NCBI RefSeq assembly: GCF_020524345.1
Contig: NZ_JAIVLH010000008.1
Location: 149,368-213,367 of the forward strand
DNA from: Metabacillus niabensis
Lineage (GTDB): Bacteria > Bacillota > Bacilli > Bacillales > Bacillaceae
Reading direction: 5' to 3'
DNA: 64,000 nt
Both the position numbers and the translations under genes were made by a program. The notes under the pieces are model-generated. The model did not search any database, was not told the origin of the DNA, and was given only the letters and a program-made list of their open reading frames with translations. Position 1 is the first letter of the stretch. Each line of letters starts with the position of its first letter. This document shows positions 28,687 through 39,022 of the stretch, piece by piece.

Positions 28687-28689
28687 TGT

Positions 28690-28735
28690 AAATACGAACA
28701 ATATTAAAAAGAATCACTGTATTTGTTCGTAAATT
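28690..28735. promoter_or_regulatory. Candidate PurR operator (two inverted PurBoxes)
   Basis: AAATACGAACAAT (28690-28702) and the inverted ATTTGTTCGTAAAT (28721-28734) lie just upstream of the -35 element. Both carry the CGAAC core of the Bacillus PurR box, in opposite orientation and about 18 bases apart, which fits known purA control. Confidence 0.7.
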
Positions 28736-28857
28736 CAATACATATGTAGAAAGAATCTTTCTACTCTGTTTTTTTAATTGTTTTTTAAACCCAGGTCTAG
28801 TGTTTCCAATTAAATATAAATACATTAGGAAAACTTGAGTTATTATCAAATTCTATA

Positions 28858-28945
28858 AGAAAAGCGCGACGTCATGTCGTATTGACTGCACTTGCACTTT
28901 CTGTGCGATCTAAGACTAGGCGCTAGAGCTAGACACCTGCCCTAA
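28858..28945. repeat. Dispersed repeat, AGAAAAGCG type (copy 1)
   Basis: An intergenic GC-richer element starting AGAAAAGCGCGACGTC, with later GGCGCTAGAGCTAGACACC. The same opening occurs at 33896 and 44453. Similar elements are scattered between genes in many Bacillaceae. The remaining bases of the 390-base purA-dnaC gap hold the purA promoter region and the dnaC terminator. Confidence 0.5.
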
Positions 28946-28974
28946 TTCAAAAACTTATGCTTTCTTATCTGTAT

Positions 28975-29009
28975 ACAAAAAAGGAGATCGCTCTATGCAA
29001 TCTCCTTTT
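28975..29009 (-). terminator. Terminator of dnaC
   Basis: AAAGGAGAT and ATCTCCTTT arms around an 11-base loop, followed by T on the minus strand. Confidence 0.85.
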
Positions 29010-30372
29010 ACGCTGGAACACCTTCATCATCAAATCGCCGTTCCAAATTAACGAATTTATTATATTCTTTCACAAAAGCTAGCGAAACTGTTCCAACTGG
29101 ACCGTTACGCTGCTTAGCGATAATAATCTCGATAATATTCTTGTTTTCAGATTCTTTGTCATAATAATCATCACGGTATAAGAACGCAACAATATCGGCA
29201 TCCTGCTCAATACTCCCCGATTCACGAATATCTGACATCATCGGGCGTTTATCTTGACGTTGCTCAACACCACGTGATAACTGCGATAATGCAATGACAG
29301 GTACTTTTAATTCACGTGCCAGTTCCTTTAGTGTACGGGAAATTTCAGATACCTCTTGTTGACGGTTATCTGAACGGCCAGATCCTTGGATCAACTGAAG
29401 GTAATCAATTAATACCATCCCAAGTCCACTTTCTTGCTTAAGGCGACGGCACTTTGCACGAATTTCACTTACACGAATACCAGGAGTATCATCAATATAA
29501 ATCCCTGAGTCTGATAAGCTCCCCATCGCCATCGTTAGCTTACCCCAGTCTTCAGGAGTTAAAGATCCTGTTCTAAGTCTTTGTGCATCAATATTTCCTT
29601 CTGCACATAGCATCCTCATCACAAGCTGGTCTGCTCCCATCTCTAGACTGAAAATAGCTACATTTTCATCTGTTTTTGTTGCAACGTTTTGGGCAATATT
29701 CAGTGCAAATGCAGTTTTACCAACAGACGGACGAGCCGCAACAATAATTAAATCGTTTCGTTGGAATCCAGCTGTCATTTTATCTAATTCGATAAATCCT
29801 GTTGGAATACCTGTTACATCGCCTACTCGGTCATGGAGAGTTTCAATATTATCATATGTTTGTACTAATACATCTTTAATATTTTGGAAGGCACCAGCAT
29901 TTTTTCGCTGTGCAACTTCCATAATTGTCTTTTCCGCTTCATTGAGTAGGACCTCAACCTCATCTTCTCTGCTATATCCATCCTGTGCAATGGTTGTAGC
30001 AGTGCGGATCAGTCTTCTTAAGATTGATTTTTCCTCTACAATTTTTCCATAGTACTCAATATTTGCGGCAGTTGGTGCTGAATTTGCCAGATCACTAAGG
30101 TAGGAAACTCCGCCTACTTCTTCTAGTAGATTTGCATCAGCTAATTCTGATGTTACAGTCACGATATCAACCGGCTCACCTTTGTCTGAAAGCTCAAGCA
30201 TGGCATTATATATTTTCTGATGGGCAGCACGATAAAAATCATCAGGTATTAATAGCTCTGATGCTAAAGTAAGTGAGGCTGGTACAAGAAATATGGCTCC
30301 TAAAACAGCCTGCTCTGCCTCTATATTTTGTGGTGGAATACGATCACCAAGTAACTCGTTAATGATGATCAC
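29008..30372 (-). CDS. dnaC: Replicative DNA helicase (DnaB family)
   Basis: This is a 454-residue hexameric helicase (called DnaC in Bacillus subtilis) that unwinds DNA at the fork. The N-terminal domain includes PPQNIEAEQAVLGAIF. The RecA-like domain has Walker A RPSVGKTA, then DYLQLI and SQLSRG. Protein similarity to the Bacillus enzyme is very high. The start is uncertain: GTG 30372 is only two bases after AAAGGACG, while alignment with the family would start three codons later at an ATT codon. The annotated start is kept with this caution. Confidence 0.97.
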   Translation of the reverse strand: MIIINELLGDRIPPQNIEAEQAVLGAIFLVPASLTLASELLIPDDFYRAAHQKIYNAMLELSDKGEPVDIVTVTSELADANLLEEVGGVSYLSDLANSAPTAANIEYYGKIVEEKSILRRLIRTATTIAQDGYSREDEVEVLLNEAEKTIMEVAQRKNAGAFQNIKDVLVQTYDNIETLHDRVGDVTGIPTGFIELDKMTAGFQRNDLIIVAARPSVGKTAFALNIAQNVATKTDENVAIFSLEMGADQLVMRMLCAEGNIDAQRLRTGSLTPEDWGKLTMAMGSLSDSGIYIDDTPGIRVSEIRAKCRRLKQESGLGMVLIDYLQLIQGSGRSDNRQQEVSEISRTLKELARELKVPVIALSQLSRGVEQRQDKRPMMSDIRESGSIEQDADIVAFLYRDDYYDKESENKNIIEIIIAKQRNGPVGTVSLAFVKEYNKFVNLERRFDDEGVPA

Positions 30373-30480
30373 CGTCCTTTAAGTTTATAGTAATCTATTA
30401 TTAAGGATAAAAAAAAAGTGGCTCCGCTTCAAGACAAATTTCACTCTTTCCACCAAACCACAACCATTTCCAACATTTAC

Positions 30481-30927
30481 TTACTGTTCTTTTACATGGA
30501 CTTTGATCGTTGCACTTACTTCAGGATGAAGCTTAGCAGGGACATTTGTATACCCAAGTGCACGAATACCATCTGGTAAATCTAATTTTCGTTTATCAAG
30601 TTTAATACTATGGGTTTTCTTCAACTCATCAGCAATTTGCTTGCTTGTTACAGAACCGAATAAACGACCGCCTTCACCTGATTTCGCTTGTATTTCAACT
30701 GTTAATTTTTCAAGATCAACCTTTAGTTGCTGCATTTGTTCCAGTTCTTCTATCGCTTCCTGCTCTACTTTTTTCTTTTGTGCATTTAATGAACTAATAT
30801 TTGCGTTTGTTGCTTCTACTGCAAGGCCCTGCTTGATTAAGAAATTATGTGCATAGCCGTCAGCAACATTTTTTACTTCTCCTTTTTTTCCTTTACCCTT
30901 AACATCTTTTAAAAAGATTACCTTCAT
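30481..30927 (-). CDS. rplI: 50S ribosomal protein L9
   Basis: This is a 148-residue protein with the L9 signature [20 protein letters not shown], a long central helix and a globular C-domain. It binds 23S rRNA domain V near the base of the L1 stalk. Its start overlaps the gdpP stop by four bases. This gdpP-rplI order is conserved in Bacilli. Confidence 0.98.
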   Translation of the reverse strand: MKVIFLKDVKGKGKKGEVKNVADGYAHNFLIKQGLAVEATNANISSLNAQKKKVEQEAIEELEQMQQLKVDLEKLTVEIQAKSGEGGRLFGSVTSKQIADELKKTHSIKLDKRKLDLPDGIRALGYTNVPAKLHPEVSATIKVHVKEQ

Positions 30928-32897
30928 GATTTTGTTCCTCCTTCTAGATAGTCTTCTAATGTTAATTTTAATCTATTTTCTGCTTCTTGTAACGTCGTTT
31001 GCTGCATTTGAGTTGCTGCATTTGTTAAATGACCACCGCCATCAAGAGCTTCCATAATGATTTGTACATTCACATCTCCCAATGATCTGGCACTAATACT
31101 AATAATTTCCTCATTACGTTTCGCAATAACAAATGAGGCCTCAATACCATTCATTGTTAGTAACGTATCTGCAGCTTGTGCGATCGTTACTTGCTCATAA
31201 AAATCATCATCCTCCGCAACTGTTATAGCAATTCCTTCTTTAAAAATAGAGGCATTCTGAATGAGCTTTGCACGCTTTACATAACTTGTAATGTCTTCTT
31301 TTAAGAATTTCTGTACTAATACTGTGTCAGCACCTTTTGCTCTTAGGTAAGAGGCTGCGTCAAATGTGCGAGATCCGGTGCGAAGTGTAAAGCTTTTAGT
31401 ATCTACAATAATACCCGCCAATAAAGCTGTCGCTTCAATCATATTTACTTTTAAATGCTTCGGCTGATATTCCAATAGTTCTGTTACTAACTCTGCTGTA
31501 GAAGAAGCGTACGGCTCCATATAGACAAGTATCGGATCCTTTATAAACTCTTCTCCCCGTCGATGGTGATCGATGACAATGACATGCTCACTTCTTGATA
31601 ATACTCTTTCATCAATAACTAATGATGGTTTATGAGTATCTACCACAATTAGAAGTGTATCATCTGTCATGATTTCCAGTGCCTGCTCCGGAGTAATAAA
31701 TCTTGACCATAGTTCCGGATGTAATTTTACCTCAGCAAATAATTGTTCTACACCTGAATCAAGTGCATCCGGGTCTAAAATAATAAAGCCTTCTTTTTCA
31801 TTTACTTGTGAAACCTTCAATATTCCAATAGCTGAACCAATTGCATCCATATCAGGGTATTTATGGCCCATAATCATGACTTTATCACTTTCAATCACAA
31901 TTTCCTTTAAAGCATGGGAAATCACTCGTGCACGAACTCTGGTCCGCTTCTCCATTGGATTTGTTTTCCCGCCAAAGAACTTCACCTTTCCATTTTGCTG
32001 CTTGATGGCTACCTGATCTCCTCCACGCCCCAATGCAAGGTCTAGACTTGATTGGGCTAAATCTCCAAGTTCTTGCAAAGAAGATACACCAGAGCCTACT
32101 CCAATACTCAATGTTAGTGAAACATTATGGATCGTTGTTTTCTCACGTACTTCGTCTAATATTGAGAACTTTGTTTTTATTAATTTTGTTAAAATATCCT
32201 CGTTTAATACTCCGATAAATCTTTCGGAAGAGGTTCTTTTAAGAAAGACACCATAATCCTTTGCCCATTTATTTAAAAGTGATGTTACCTCACTATTTAT
32301 AGCACTTCTTGTTTGATCATCCATCCCTTGAGTAACCTCATCATAGTTATCCAGGAAAATAAATGCTAAGGCTGTTCGTTCATCTTCATATTGCTTTTCA
32401 ATCTCGATTTGCTCAGTAACATCAAAGAAATAAATTAAACGCTCTTCTCTTTTTATGATCACCCTAAATTCCCTGTCATACAATGCGATTGTATCTGACT
32501 CAACTTCTTGTTTTATTAACGGGACTAAAGAATCGGCAAGATCAAAGAGTGACCTTCCAACAAGAGTATCCTCATCAAAACAAGACGTCATAAAGGGGTT
32601 CGACCATTCAATTTGAAATTGATCATTAAAAAGCATAATTCCAATTGGCATTTCCATTAATGCTTCTTCGCCAACTTTTTTCAACCGATATGAAAGCGTT
32701 GTTATGTACTCTTCCATCTCAGCTTTAAAATCTGAAAGAGCCCTTTTAATAAAATATAGGACGGTGAAAAGAATAACCAATAAAATAGATCCAAGGATCC
32801 AATTATAAAAACATAAAAAAAGTACGGCTATCACTGTTACGCCAATCAATGCATAAATAGGATAACGGATTAATGGTTTTTCATAAAAACTTGGCAT
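30924..32897 (-). CDS. gdpP: Cyclic-di-AMP phosphodiesterase GdpP
   Basis: This is a protein of about 657 residues (YybT). Two N-terminal membrane helices (about 10-48) are followed by a PAS-like domain, a degenerate GGDEF domain (about 165-300), DHH with motif [10 protein letters not shown] and DHHA1 with GGGHLTNAA near the end. It degrades c-di-AMP and so affects potassium balance and beta-lactam tolerance. The family starts at MPSFYEKP (ATG 32897), used here although GAGGAG lies 14 bases away; a TTG at 32933 is also in frame. It lies 38 bases after yybS. Confidence 0.96.
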   Translation of the reverse strand: MPSFYEKPLIRYPIYALIGVTVIAVLFLCFYNWILGSILLVILFTVLYFIKRALSDFKAEMEEYITTLSYRLKKVGEEALMEMPIGIMLFNDQFQIEWSNPFMTSCFDEDTLVGRSLFDLADSLVPLIKQEVESDTIALYDREFRVIIKREERLIYFFDVTEQIEIEKQYEDERTALAFIFLDNYDEVTQGMDDQTRSAINSEVTSLLNKWAKDYGVFLKRTSSERFIGVLNEDILTKLIKTKFSILDEVREKTTIHNVSLTLSIGVGSGVSSLQELGDLAQSSLDLALGRGGDQVAIKQQNGKVKFFGGKTNPMEKRTRVRARVISHALKEIVIESDKVMIMGHKYPDMDAIGSAIGILKVSQVNEKEGFIILDPDALDSGVEQLFAEVKLHPELWSRFITPEQALEIMTDDTLLIVVDTHKPSLVIDERVLSRSEHVIVIDHHRRGEEFIKDPILVYMEPYASSTAELVTELLEYQPKHLKVNMIEATALLAGIIVDTKSFTLRTGSRTFDAASYLRAKGADTVLVQKFLKEDITSYVKRAKLIQNASIFKEGIAITVAEDDDFYEQVTIAQAADTLLTMNGIEASFVIAKRNEEIISISARSLGDVNVQIIMEALDGGGHLTNAATQMQQTTLQEAENRLKLTLEDYLEGGTKS

Positions 32898-32935
32898 GCT
32901 GTTTTCATCAACTCCTCGCAACAGTGAATACAAAC

Positions 32936-33871
32936 CTATTTTTTTGATAATTTATTACGGAGAGGAAAGCCTAAATCAATTATACCTAAGATTCTTATAA
33001 GATAAAGAAGTATTGGAATAAGAAATGAGCCGATCAAAATTGAAATTGGCACAGCCTTTGACCATCCCTTTATATAAGAATAATAAAAGGTAAATGAGAA
33101 TCCTTGCATAAGAACAAAAAATTGCAAGATAAAATATAGGTTGATTACAGCAGTAAATAGAAAGGTTTCTGTATCTTGATACACCATTAACAAAATGGAA
33201 ACAATTAAATAATACCATACAATACTTTGCGGTAGTTTCCAATCGCGAAAAGGTTTTAATGGAGCAAGATCAAACCTCAATCTCTTTAATATTGGCATAG
33301 CAAGCAAATGAGTAATAACAGCTGAAATCATTCCAATTGTCACAAACATTGTAGGAACTAAATGAACCATTAGTTCTAATCCTTCTTCTAATTGAGCAAA
33401 CTGTGCACTCATTTGGTCTTCAGCCGTAAATGAACCCAAAATATTTTTTGATTGTTGAATGGATTGTTCAAGGAGACTAATTGAATCCTGGATAAAATCA
33501 ATATTCATCAATAGCTTGGCACCGATATAGGCAACAATTATGCTAAATGTATAAGCTAAGCTTCCCCCAACCAGTACCCCAAGTGTTTGCTTACGCTTAT
33601 AGAAATAGCCCATTATTACACCACTTAAACCAAAAGTAACAGCTGTTATTACGCTAAATATAGAGCCAAACAAAATCGAAAGAATACTTCCTGCAAAAAT
33701 AAGCAGAAACGTAAGTCGAATACCATGCCTGAGTGTAAAAATGATAAAAGGCAATGGCAAAACAAACAGAACAATCGTCCCAATAATAGGGACGTATCTT
33801 GCAATAAGCATAAGAACTAAATAAAGTGCTAATAATACAGCTCCTTCTGTTAAAACATGAGCCTTTTTCAC
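32936..33871 (-). CDS. yybS: DUF2232 membrane protein YybS
   Basis: This is a 311-residue integral membrane protein with about eight hydrophobic segments and a short soluble loop in the middle. The DUF2232 family pattern KKAHVLTEGAVLLALYLVL is at the N-terminus. GTG 33871 follows AGAGGTG. It precedes gdpP in many Bacillus genomes. A transport or scaffold role has been suggested for the family but is not known. Confidence 0.9.
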   Translation of the reverse strand: MKKAHVLTEGAVLLALYLVLMLIARYVPIIGTIVLFVLPLPFIIFTLRHGIRLTFLLIFAGSILSILFGSIFSVITAVTFGLSGVIMGYFYKRKQTLGVLVGGSLAYTFSIIVAYIGAKLLMNIDFIQDSISLLEQSIQQSKNILGSFTAEDQMSAQFAQLEEGLELMVHLVPTMFVTIGMISAVITHLLAMPILKRLRFDLAPLKPFRDWKLPQSIVWYYLIVSILLMVYQDTETFLFTAVINLYFILQFFVLMQGFSFTFYYSYIKGWSKAVPISILIGSFLIPILLYLIRILGIIDLGFPLRNKLSKK

Positions 33872-33895
33872 GATGACACCTCTTTAAAATCATAT

Positions 33896-33930
33896 AAGAA
33901 AAGCGCAAGCGCCTTGATCAACTATCTGAA
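33896..33930. repeat. Dispersed repeat, AGAAAAGCG type (copy 2)
   Basis: A short element AGAAAAGCGCAAGCGCCTTG between yybS and rpsR. The GCGCAAGCGC part is self-complementary. It shares its start with copies at 28858 and 44453. Confidence 0.5.
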
Positions 33931-34004
33931 TAAACTTTTACTATGTATCATGTCTTTACTAAATCTTACCCTAAAATTTCTTTAAAAATGCGGTGTTTAA
34001 TGAC

Positions 34005-34045
34005 GAAAAAAGCACAGATAGGAATAAATCCATCTCTGTGCTTTT
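34005..34045 (-). terminator. Terminator of the rpsF-ssb-rpsR operon
   Basis: On the minus strand AAAAGCACAGA and TCTGTGCTTTTTT form the stem around a 14-base loop; it starts seven bases past the rpsR stop. Confidence 0.88.
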
Positions 34046-34051
34046 CATTCA

Positions 34052-34321
<270 letters not shown>

Positions 34322-34328
34322 TTATCTA

Positions 34329-34850
34329 TTAAAACGGTAAGTCATCGTCAGATATATCAATAGGTTTTCCATCATTTGCAAATGGATCGTCATCAAAGCT
34401 TGTACGACCTTGATTACGCTGATTTTGATCTGAACCGAATGGGTTTTGATTGCCAGAATTACCACCTTGGTACCCACCAAAGTTATTATTATTGTTGAAG
34501 TTATTGTTGTTATTCCCTCCACCACTTGCTCCTCTAGGCTCAAGGAATTGGACACTTTCTGCAACAACTTCTGTTACATAAACACGTTTTCCAGTTTGAT
34601 CTTCATAACTACGGGATTGCAAACGACCGTCAACACCTGCTAAGCTTCCTTTTTTAAGGAAATTCGCAACATTTTCAGCCTGCTTTCGCCAAATAACACA
34701 GTTAAGAAAATCTGCTTCTCTTTCACCTTGTTGATTTGTAAACGTACGGTTTACTGCTAGTGTGAAGGTAGCAACAGCTACTCCGCTTGGTGTGTAACGC
34801 AGATCTGGATCTTTTGTTAGTCTTCCGACTAATACTACTCGATTCAACAT
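34329..34850 (-). CDS. ssb: Single-stranded DNA-binding protein
   Basis: This is a 173-residue protein. An N-terminal OB-fold ([19 protein letters not shown]...) is followed by a Gly/Asn/Gln-rich linker and the acidic protein-interaction tip DISDDDLPF. It coats single-stranded DNA and recruits repair and replication proteins. The start ATG 34850 has AAAGGATGG upstream. It lies between rpsF and rpsR. Confidence 0.98.
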   Translation of the reverse strand: MLNRVVLVGRLTKDPDLRYTPSGVAVATFTLAVNRTFTNQQGEREADFLNCVIWRKQAENVANFLKKGSLAGVDGRLQSRSYEDQTGKRVYVTEVVAESVQFLEPRGASGGGNNNNNFNNNNNFGGYQGGNSGNQNPFGSDQNQRNQGRTSFDDDPFANDGKPIDISDDDLPF

Positions 34851-34887
34851 CAGAACCATCCTTTTTTGTATATCTTATCTATTACGA

Positions 34888-35175
34888 TTAGTCTTCTTTT
34901 TTAATAACGATATGGCGAATGATATCTTCGCTGATTTTCGCTAAACGATCGAATTCTTGAACAGCTGCAGCTTCAGAGTTTACTTGAAGAAGCATATAGT
35001 AACCATCACGGAAATCATTGATTTCGTATGCTAGGCGACGTTTGCCCCACTCTTTCGCTTCTGCTACTTCCGCACCATTCTCAGATAAAACGTTGTTGAA
35101 ACGCTCTACTAAAGCTTTCTTAGCTTCATCTTCAATGTTTGGGCGGATGATGTACATAACTTCGTACTTTCTCAT
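34888..35175 (-). CDS. rpsF: 30S ribosomal protein S6
   Basis: This is a 95-residue protein with the S6 pattern [13 protein letters not shown] and [16 protein letters not shown]. It is the first gene of the operon with ssb and rpsR. AAAAGGAGG precedes ATG 35175. A hairpin region in the leader may be bound by the S6:S18 pair for feedback. Confidence 0.98.
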   Translation of the reverse strand: MRKYEVMYIIRPNIEDEAKKALVERFNNVLSENGAEVAEAKEWGKRRLAYEINDFRDGYYMLLQVNSEAAAVQEFDRLAKISEDIIRHIVIKKED

Positions 35176-35225
35176 CTCTTACACCTCCTTTTGGTCTAAA
35201 CGGCCCACAATTGGGCAAGGAGCAA
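35176..35225 (-). promoter_or_regulatory. rpsF leader, possible S6:S18 binding hairpin
   Basis: The leader just before rpsF contains TTGCCCAATTGTGGGCCG followed by TTTAGACC. The CCG trinucleotide next to a GC-rich stem resembles the known S6:S18 autoregulatory motif of bacterial rpsF leaders. The assignment is by pattern only. Confidence 0.4.
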
Positions 35226-35292
35226 TTAAATAAATAAATTACTCACAATTAGGTATTATAACAAAAAGGTCCGAAACACGCAAGTTAGCAAA

Positions 35293-36393
35293 TTAAACAT
35301 TGAAACGGAAGTGAATAACATCTCCATCTTGAACAATATATTCTTTTCCTTCCAAACGAACCTTTCCTGCTTCACGTGCTGCTCCCATTGTTTTGGCTGC
35401 TAGTAAATCCTCATAAGAAACTGTTTCAGCACGAATGAACCCTCTCTCAAAATCAGTATGAATGATACCTGCACACTGAGGAGCTTTCATTCCTTTTTTA
35501 AATGTCCAAGCACGAACCTCTTGTTCACCTGCAGTAAAATAAGTAGCTAGTCCAAGAAGCTGATAAGAAGCTTTAATCAATTGGTCTAAACCGGATTCCT
35601 CTATACCAAGTTCCTCTAAGAACATTTCTTTTTCTTCGCCCTCAAGCTCAACAATTTCTGATTCGATTTTTGCACACACAACGATTACTTCTGCATTTTC
35701 AGCAGCAGCAAATTCACGTACTTGTTTGACATATTCATTGTTTGAAGGATCTGCTACTTCCTCTTCACTAACATTTGCCACATAAAGAATTGGTTTAATT
35801 GTTAAAAGATGCAATTGCTTCACATATTTAAGTTGTTCTTCATTAAATTCAACTGCACGTGCAGGCTTTTCACTTTCAAATGCTTCTTTCAGCTTCACCA
35901 AAATTTCATGTTCAAATACAGCTGTTTTTTCCTTTTGCTTCGCCAATTTAGCAACTCGATCAATACGCTTATCAACTGTTTCTAGGTCAGCTAAAATCAA
36001 TTCTAAATTGATTGTTTCAATATCCGAAATTGGATCTACCTTACCTGATACATGTGTAATATTGTCATCTGCAAAGCATCGCACAACATGACAAATCGCA
36101 TCTACTTGTCGAATATGTGAAAGGAATTTATTTCCTAAGCCTTCACCTTTACTTGCACCTTTAACAATTCCTGCAATATCAGTAAATTCAAATGCAGTTG
36201 GAATTGTTTTTTTCGGCTTTACAAGTTCTGTTAGTTTTTGTAAACGTTCATCAGGAACTTCTACAATTCCTACATTTGGATCTATTGTACAGAATGGATA
36301 GTTTGCTGATTCTGCTCCAGCTTGTGTAATTGCGTTAAATAATGTAGATTTTCCTACGTTAGGTAGACCTACAATCCCAGCTGTTAATGCCAT
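35293..36393 (-). CDS. ychF: Ribosome-associated GTPase/ATPase YchF
   Basis: This is a 366-residue protein of the OBG/HflX superfamily (YyaF in Bacillus). Motifs: GLPNVGKSTLFNA (G1), DIAGIVKGASKGEGLGNKFL (G3), a coiled-coil insertion, NVSEEE in place of the usual NKxD (fits ATP preference), and a C-terminal TGS domain ending DGDVIHFRFNV. It is a ribosome-binding ATPase of uncertain role. ATG 36393 follows GAGGAGTGGG; an in-frame start at 36444 does not. Confidence 0.97.
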   Translation of the reverse strand: MALTAGIVGLPNVGKSTLFNAITQAGAESANYPFCTIDPNVGIVEVPDERLQKLTELVKPKKTIPTAFEFTDIAGIVKGASKGEGLGNKFLSHIRQVDAICHVVRCFADDNITHVSGKVDPISDIETINLELILADLETVDKRIDRVAKLAKQKEKTAVFEHEILVKLKEAFESEKPARAVEFNEEQLKYVKQLHLLTIKPILYVANVSEEEVADPSNNEYVKQVREFAAAENAEVIVVCAKIESEIVELEGEEKEMFLEELGIEESGLDQLIKASYQLLGLATYFTAGEQEVRAWTFKKGMKAPQCAGIIHTDFERGFIRAETVSYEDLLAAKTMGAAREAGKVRLEGKEYIVQDGDVIHFRFNV

Positions 36394-36552
36394 TTTTCCC
36401 ACTCCTCTATCATAAAACAAAGAAATTTGTCCGTTTTCAATCAATCTTCAACAATTATAGATAGTAAAGCCGTAAAATACAAGCTTACTGATGAAATAAG
36501 ATATTTAAAGTAGGCATTGTTTACTTTTGAATTAGGTGTCATTAAAACATTG

Positions 36553-36678
36553 GTTGATTTCCGTTACAGGTACTCGCTTTCCGTGGGCGGTCTCTGAAGC
36601 CTCCTCAGTGCTTTGCACTTGTGGGGTTCCATCAACACGCTCTCCCGCAGGAGTCTCACGCCTTCCATCCCAATCAAC
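36553..36678. repeat. Bacillaceae dispersed repeat with inverted ends (126 bp)
   Basis: A GC-rich element within AT-rich DNA: it starts GTTGATTTCCGTTACAGG, has TCGCTTTCCGTGGGCGG, CCTCCTCAGTGC and CCCGCAGGAGTCTC in the middle, and ends CCCAATCAAC. Ends are inverted (GTTGATT/AATCAAC). Sequences of this type are frequent between genes in Bacillaceae and look like a small non-autonomous element or structured RNA. It explains most of the 385-base gap between ychF and yyaE. Confidence 0.7.
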
Positions 36679-36742
36679 GTTCTTTTAAATTTGTCACTTA
36701 ATAAAAACAACCATTTTCACAAAATGCTAACGAAAAGACCAC

Positions 36743-36769
36743 TAAAAAAAGAGCTTTTAAAAGCTCTTG
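36743..36769 (-). terminator. Terminator of the yyaE transcript
   Basis: AAGAGCTTTTAAAAGCTCTT is a perfect palindrome followed by seven T in total on the minus strand, nine bases after the yyaE stop. Confidence 0.85.
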
Positions 36770-36777
36770 CCAAAAAG

Positions 36778-38784
36778 TTATTCTATCTTCTCCAACCCCA
36801 CTAAACAATCATATAAAGTACTTCCTTGTCCATTATCTGATACACGTTCAGGTGTAAGAAGGTTAACTGAACCACCGAACTTATGCCATAATCCTTCATC
36901 AACATTTATTGTTCTAGGATGTGCTTTTTTCATAATTTTGACTGAACCGTTTAATTCTCCACGGCTATTATGAATTCTCACCTTGTCTCCTTCAGCTAAC
37001 TGCTTTTCATTCGCAATATCCTCTGATACTTCAATTTTTACTGATTGCATAGCTTCTATTAACACATAATGCTGTGAATGATTTGAGCGTAATGGATGAA
37101 TGGATAATAACTGATAAGGATATTTCTCTGCTAGTGCAGGGTTTGTATGTTCTGATTCAACCGGGAATAGATATTGCGGTTTACCTGCAAATCCTTTTAT
37201 AGACCCTAACTCTGACGTAAACTCAAATTTCCCGCTCGGTGTTGAAAATTTCATATCATTCCATGGTGTATGATTAACAGGTAATGGCAGTCTTTTTTCC
37301 TCTTTAAGCTTTTCAAGCGTAATTCCCTCTGACTCAAGCCCCATCATCGCCATTTTCAGAAACTCATCTCTTGTATAAGAAAATTCCTTACCAAAACCTA
37401 ATCGCTCAGCCAGCTGTGTCCAAATCCATAAATCAGACTTTGCCTCACCTGGAGGTTCTACCAGTTTTTCTCCATAATTTACATAATGATGATACATAGA
37501 TGCATAATAAATGTCTTCTTCTTCAAAAACGGTTGTGGCAGGTAAAACATAATCAGCCATTTCAGCTGTATCTGTTAAAAAATGATCAATCACTACAACT
37601 GTTTCAACTGACTGAAATGCTTTAATAATTTTAGTTGAGTCAGGAACTTGGGCAATCGGATTTCCACATGTCACAATAATCATTTGGATAGTTGGATCAA
37701 TTGATTTTAATATTCCATCAGCCTGTTCCATCATTGTAAAAGTTCTGGATTCCGTTTTTTTATCATTTAAAGCAAGAGCATTCATACTAAAGCTCTTCCC
37801 AACCTGAATATTGCCGAAATTGGCTCCACCACCTCGAACTCCAACATTCCCGCTTATGGCAACTAATGCATCAATTAAACGGATTGTATTTCCACCATTT
37901 GCATAACGCTGCATCCCAAGTCCCAGGAATGTTGAGGTTGGCCCTTTTGCATAGATGGAAGCTAAATAATCAATTTCTGATAAAGTAATCTCTGCCTTTG
38001 AACAAATTTCATCGATCGTGAATTGATTTAACAACTCAAGTAAGTCGTTGTATCCTACAGTATAGTTTTCAATAAAATGTGTATCTTCCTTATTTTCCCG
38101 GATAAGTACTTTCATAATACCTATTGCTACTAGCCCGTCCATACCTGGTTTAATCGAAATATATTGATCAGAAATTTTTGCTGTTGCATTATAAATGGGA
38201 TCTATAACAGTAATTGTTGCTCCCTGTTTTTTTGCTTCTTGGAGCTTTTGAAACAAATGCATATTTGTTCTTGATACATTTCTTCCCCAAATAACAATAT
38301 GTTGGCTATGGAGAATATCATCCGGAGCATGGCTATCCGAGCTACCGAAGTCCCAAGTTTGAGCTTCAATACCAGATCCCCAGCAAATACTACCGACTAA
38401 ATGAGTTGCTCCTCCAAAGCAATTAAAGAATCTTTTATCAGTATTTTTTAATAGTCCATTATTTGCATAATCATGACTATGCAAAACTGCAGTAGGTCCA
38501 TATAATTCCTTAATATCGCTCATTTTTTTAGCAATCTCATCAAGAGCCTGCTTCCAGGAAATTTCTTTAAAATTGCCATCTACCTTTTTTAAAGGAACAG
38601 TTAATCTCTTAGTTGAATTTGTCTTCGTTTCGAGCATCCGTCCTCTTCCACAAATCTTACCTTGAGTAATTGGATGATCTTTATCCCCTTCAACCTTCAC
38701 TACTTTTCCGTTCTCCACTGTTACTTCAAAACCACAGCTATCCCAGCAATTTAAAGGACATGATGACTTAAATACTTGTTTCAT
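36778..38784 (-). CDS. yyaE: Molybdopterin oxidoreductase YyaE
   Basis: This is a 668-residue protein of the formate dehydrogenase/DMSO reductase family. The N-terminal [4Fe-4S] ligands are Cys9, Cys13, Cys17 and a later Cys in GKICGRGR. The central domain binds bis-MGD; the C-terminal domain has the typical LLSIHPLRSNHSQ and KVRIHNSRGE segments. The substrate is unknown. It follows the DUF951 and MscS genes on the same strand, as yyaE does in Bacillus subtilis. Confidence 0.92.
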   Translation of the reverse strand: MKQVFKSSCPLNCWDSCGFEVTVENGKVVKVEGDKDHPITQGKICGRGRMLETKTNSTKRLTVPLKKVDGNFKEISWKQALDEIAKKMSDIKELYGPTAVLHSHDYANNGLLKNTDKRFFNCFGGATHLVGSICWGSGIEAQTWDFGSSDSHAPDDILHSQHIVIWGRNVSRTNMHLFQKLQEAKKQGATITVIDPIYNATAKISDQYISIKPGMDGLVAIGIMKVLIRENKEDTHFIENYTVGYNDLLELLNQFTIDEICSKAEITLSEIDYLASIYAKGPTSTFLGLGMQRYANGGNTIRLIDALVAISGNVGVRGGGANFGNIQVGKSFSMNALALNDKKTESRTFTMMEQADGILKSIDPTIQMIIVTCGNPIAQVPDSTKIIKAFQSVETVVVIDHFLTDTAEMADYVLPATTVFEEEDIYYASMYHHYVNYGEKLVEPPGEAKSDLWIWTQLAERLGFGKEFSYTRDEFLKMAMMGLESEGITLEKLKEEKRLPLPVNHTPWNDMKFSTPSGKFEFTSELGSIKGFAGKPQYLFPVESEHTNPALAEKYPYQLLSIHPLRSNHSQHYVLIEAMQSVKIEVSEDIANEKQLAEGDKVRIHNSRGELNGSVKIMKKAHPRTINVDEGLWHKFGGSVNLLTPERVSDNGQGSTLYDCLVGLEKIE

Positions 38785-38800
38785 ATTTGCTCATCCCCAC

Positions 38801-39007
38801 TTACAATTCGTTTGCTTCCTCATTTCGAACCAATACTTTTTTTAATTTTCTAGAAAACTCTCTGCGAGGAATGAGTACACTATGATCACAGCCTTGGCAT
38901 TTAATCCGTACATCCATTCCCATTCTAATAATTTTCCACTCATTTGTTCCACAAGGATGCTGTTTTTTCATTTCAACAATATCATTTAAACCAAATTCTT
39001 TATCCAA
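38801..39007 (-). CDS. yyzM: DUF951 zinc-ribbon-like protein YyzM
   Basis: This is a 68-residue protein, MDKEFGLNDIVEMKKQHPCG start, with HPCGTNEW and CQGCDH. These fit the DUF951 pattern of a small nucleic-acid-binding-like fold with potential zinc ligands. It lies between mscS and yyaE with 15-base gaps on either side, hence one operon. Function is unknown. Confidence 0.9.
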   Translation of the reverse strand: MDKEFGLNDIVEMKKQHPCGTNEWKIIRMGMDVRIKCQGCDHSVLIPRREFSRKLKKVLVRNEEANEL

Positions 39008-39022
39008 TTTAATGCCTCCTCC

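Noticed and set aside
31669..32016. Antisense frame within gdpP
   Set aside because: No start signal; gdpP coding is well supported here.
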